A DNA stretch of 6,506 nucleotides from Burkholderiales bacterium (GTDB lineage Bacteria; Pseudomonadota; Gammaproteobacteria; Burkholderiales; Burkholderiaceae_B), in the NCBI GenBank assembly GCA_005788065.1, contig SXZD01000208.1:1-6506 (forward strand). Direction: 5' to 3'. Both the position numbers and the translations under genes were made by a program. Below are positions 6,182 through 6,506 of the stretch, piece by piece. Position 1 is the stretch's first letter. Every line of letters starts with the position of its first letter. Below the pieces are notes generated by a model, which was given only the letters and a program-made list of their open reading frames with translations, made no database searches and had not been told where the DNA came from.

Positions 6182-6506
6182 ATGAACGATTCCCATCCCA
6201 CCGTACAAACGGCGGCTGCGTTGCATGAAGCGCTGGAGAAAGTCTTGGAGCTTGCGTTGAGCGGCAAGCCGGACCATCAGACCCTCCTGCTGTTGGCTGC
6301 GCAGTTAAAGACTGCCATTGCAGCTGGTGGCGGATGGGTACTGGCGGCCTACTTTACCGTCTACACCCTGCTCACAGCGCTGTGCTTGCCCGGAGGCAGC
6401 GTACTGATGCTTATCGGCGGGGCCTGCATGGGGTTTGCTGAATGCCTGCTGTTGAGTAATGCAGCCTGTACGCTCGGCGCGTGGATGACGTTTGTGGGTG
6501 CGAGAA
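6182..6506 (+). CDS. VTT/DedA-like (TVP38/TMEM64 family) membrane protein, N-terminal part
   Basis: The frame is open to the window edge and gives 108 residues. After a soluble N-terminus (1-34) come hydrophobic segments at about 51-69, 72-90 and 94-106. The segment CLPGGSVLMLIGGACMGF (68-85), followed by NAACTLGAWMTFVGAR (93-108), has the LPG...GG..G..(A/S)xxxLGA pattern of the VTT domain, once called SNARE-associated. Such proteins sit in the inner membrane; related DedA proteins are linked to lipid scrambling and membrane homeostasis. In some proteobacteria the domain is fused to or adjacent to a flavin disulfide reductase, which would lie beyond this window. ATG 6182 is chosen because the product starts like the family. 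The same frame is open back to ATG 6080, with TTG 6155 between them, but the longer version would translate the palindrome at 6097-6115. No clear Shine-Dalgarno precedes 6182. Confidence 0.83.
   Translation, partial: MNDSHPTVQTAAALHEALEKVLELALSGKPDHQTLLLLAAQLKTAIAAGGGWVLAAYFTVYTLLTALCLPGGSVLMLIGGACMGFAECLLLSNAACTLGAWMTFVGAR

Noticed and set aside
6073..6228. 51-codon Cys-containing ORF on the plus strand
   Set aside because: It overlaps the VTT frame, has no convincing ribosome binding site and no family resemblance; likely a chance frame.
6049..6267. 72-residue minus-strand ORF
   Set aside because: It is antisense to the VTT gene and its leader, runs across the palindrome, and lacks recognisable features.
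1..6506. CRISPR array, tRNA, insertion sequence ends or a selenocysteine-coding UGA
   Set aside because: No spaced repeats, cloverleaf, transposase motifs or terminal inverted repeats were seen, and the selD catalytic position is Cys (TGC), not an in-frame TGA.

Overview
The window reads as a stretch of a mid-to-high-GC proteobacterial chromosome, most likely a betaproteobacterium of the Burkholderiales. This rests on the fused oxidoreductase-SelD protein, the SenB-type glycosyltransferase next to it and the codon use. No rRNA or other taxonomic marker is present, so the assignment is an inference.

Layout: (i) 1-94 holds an open frame that ends in TGA and may be the tail of an upstream gene. 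(ii) 150-2009 (+) encodes a 619-residue protein I do not recognise, with one clear membrane segment and a long coiled coil. (iii) 2028-3197 (+) encodes a selenosugar synthase (SenB, the glycosyltransferase family also known as TIGR04348). (iv) 3234-5540 (+) encodes a 768-residue fusion of an NDH-2-like FAD/NAD(P)H oxidoreductase with selenide, water dikinase (SelD; SenC role). (v) 5603-5920 (-) encodes a small cytosolic-looking EF-hand protein, convergent with selD. (vi) 5921-6181 is a regulatory intergenic region with two inverted repeats and a possible promoter. (vii) 6182 to the window end (+) is the N-terminal part of a VTT/DedA-like (TVP38/TMEM64) membrane protein.

The core is a selenium-metabolism pair. 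SelD makes selenophosphate from selenide and ATP. SenB is known to use selenophosphate and a UDP-sugar to make a selenosugar. In the described selenoneine pathway a third enzyme, SenA (an EgtB-like Se-C bond-forming enzyme), uses that selenosugar. No SenA is present here; the gene directly upstream of senB is instead the unknown membrane/coiled-coil protein. It is 18 nt from senB and in the same reading frame. Whether it belongs to the selenium pathway or is only a neighbour is the main open question.
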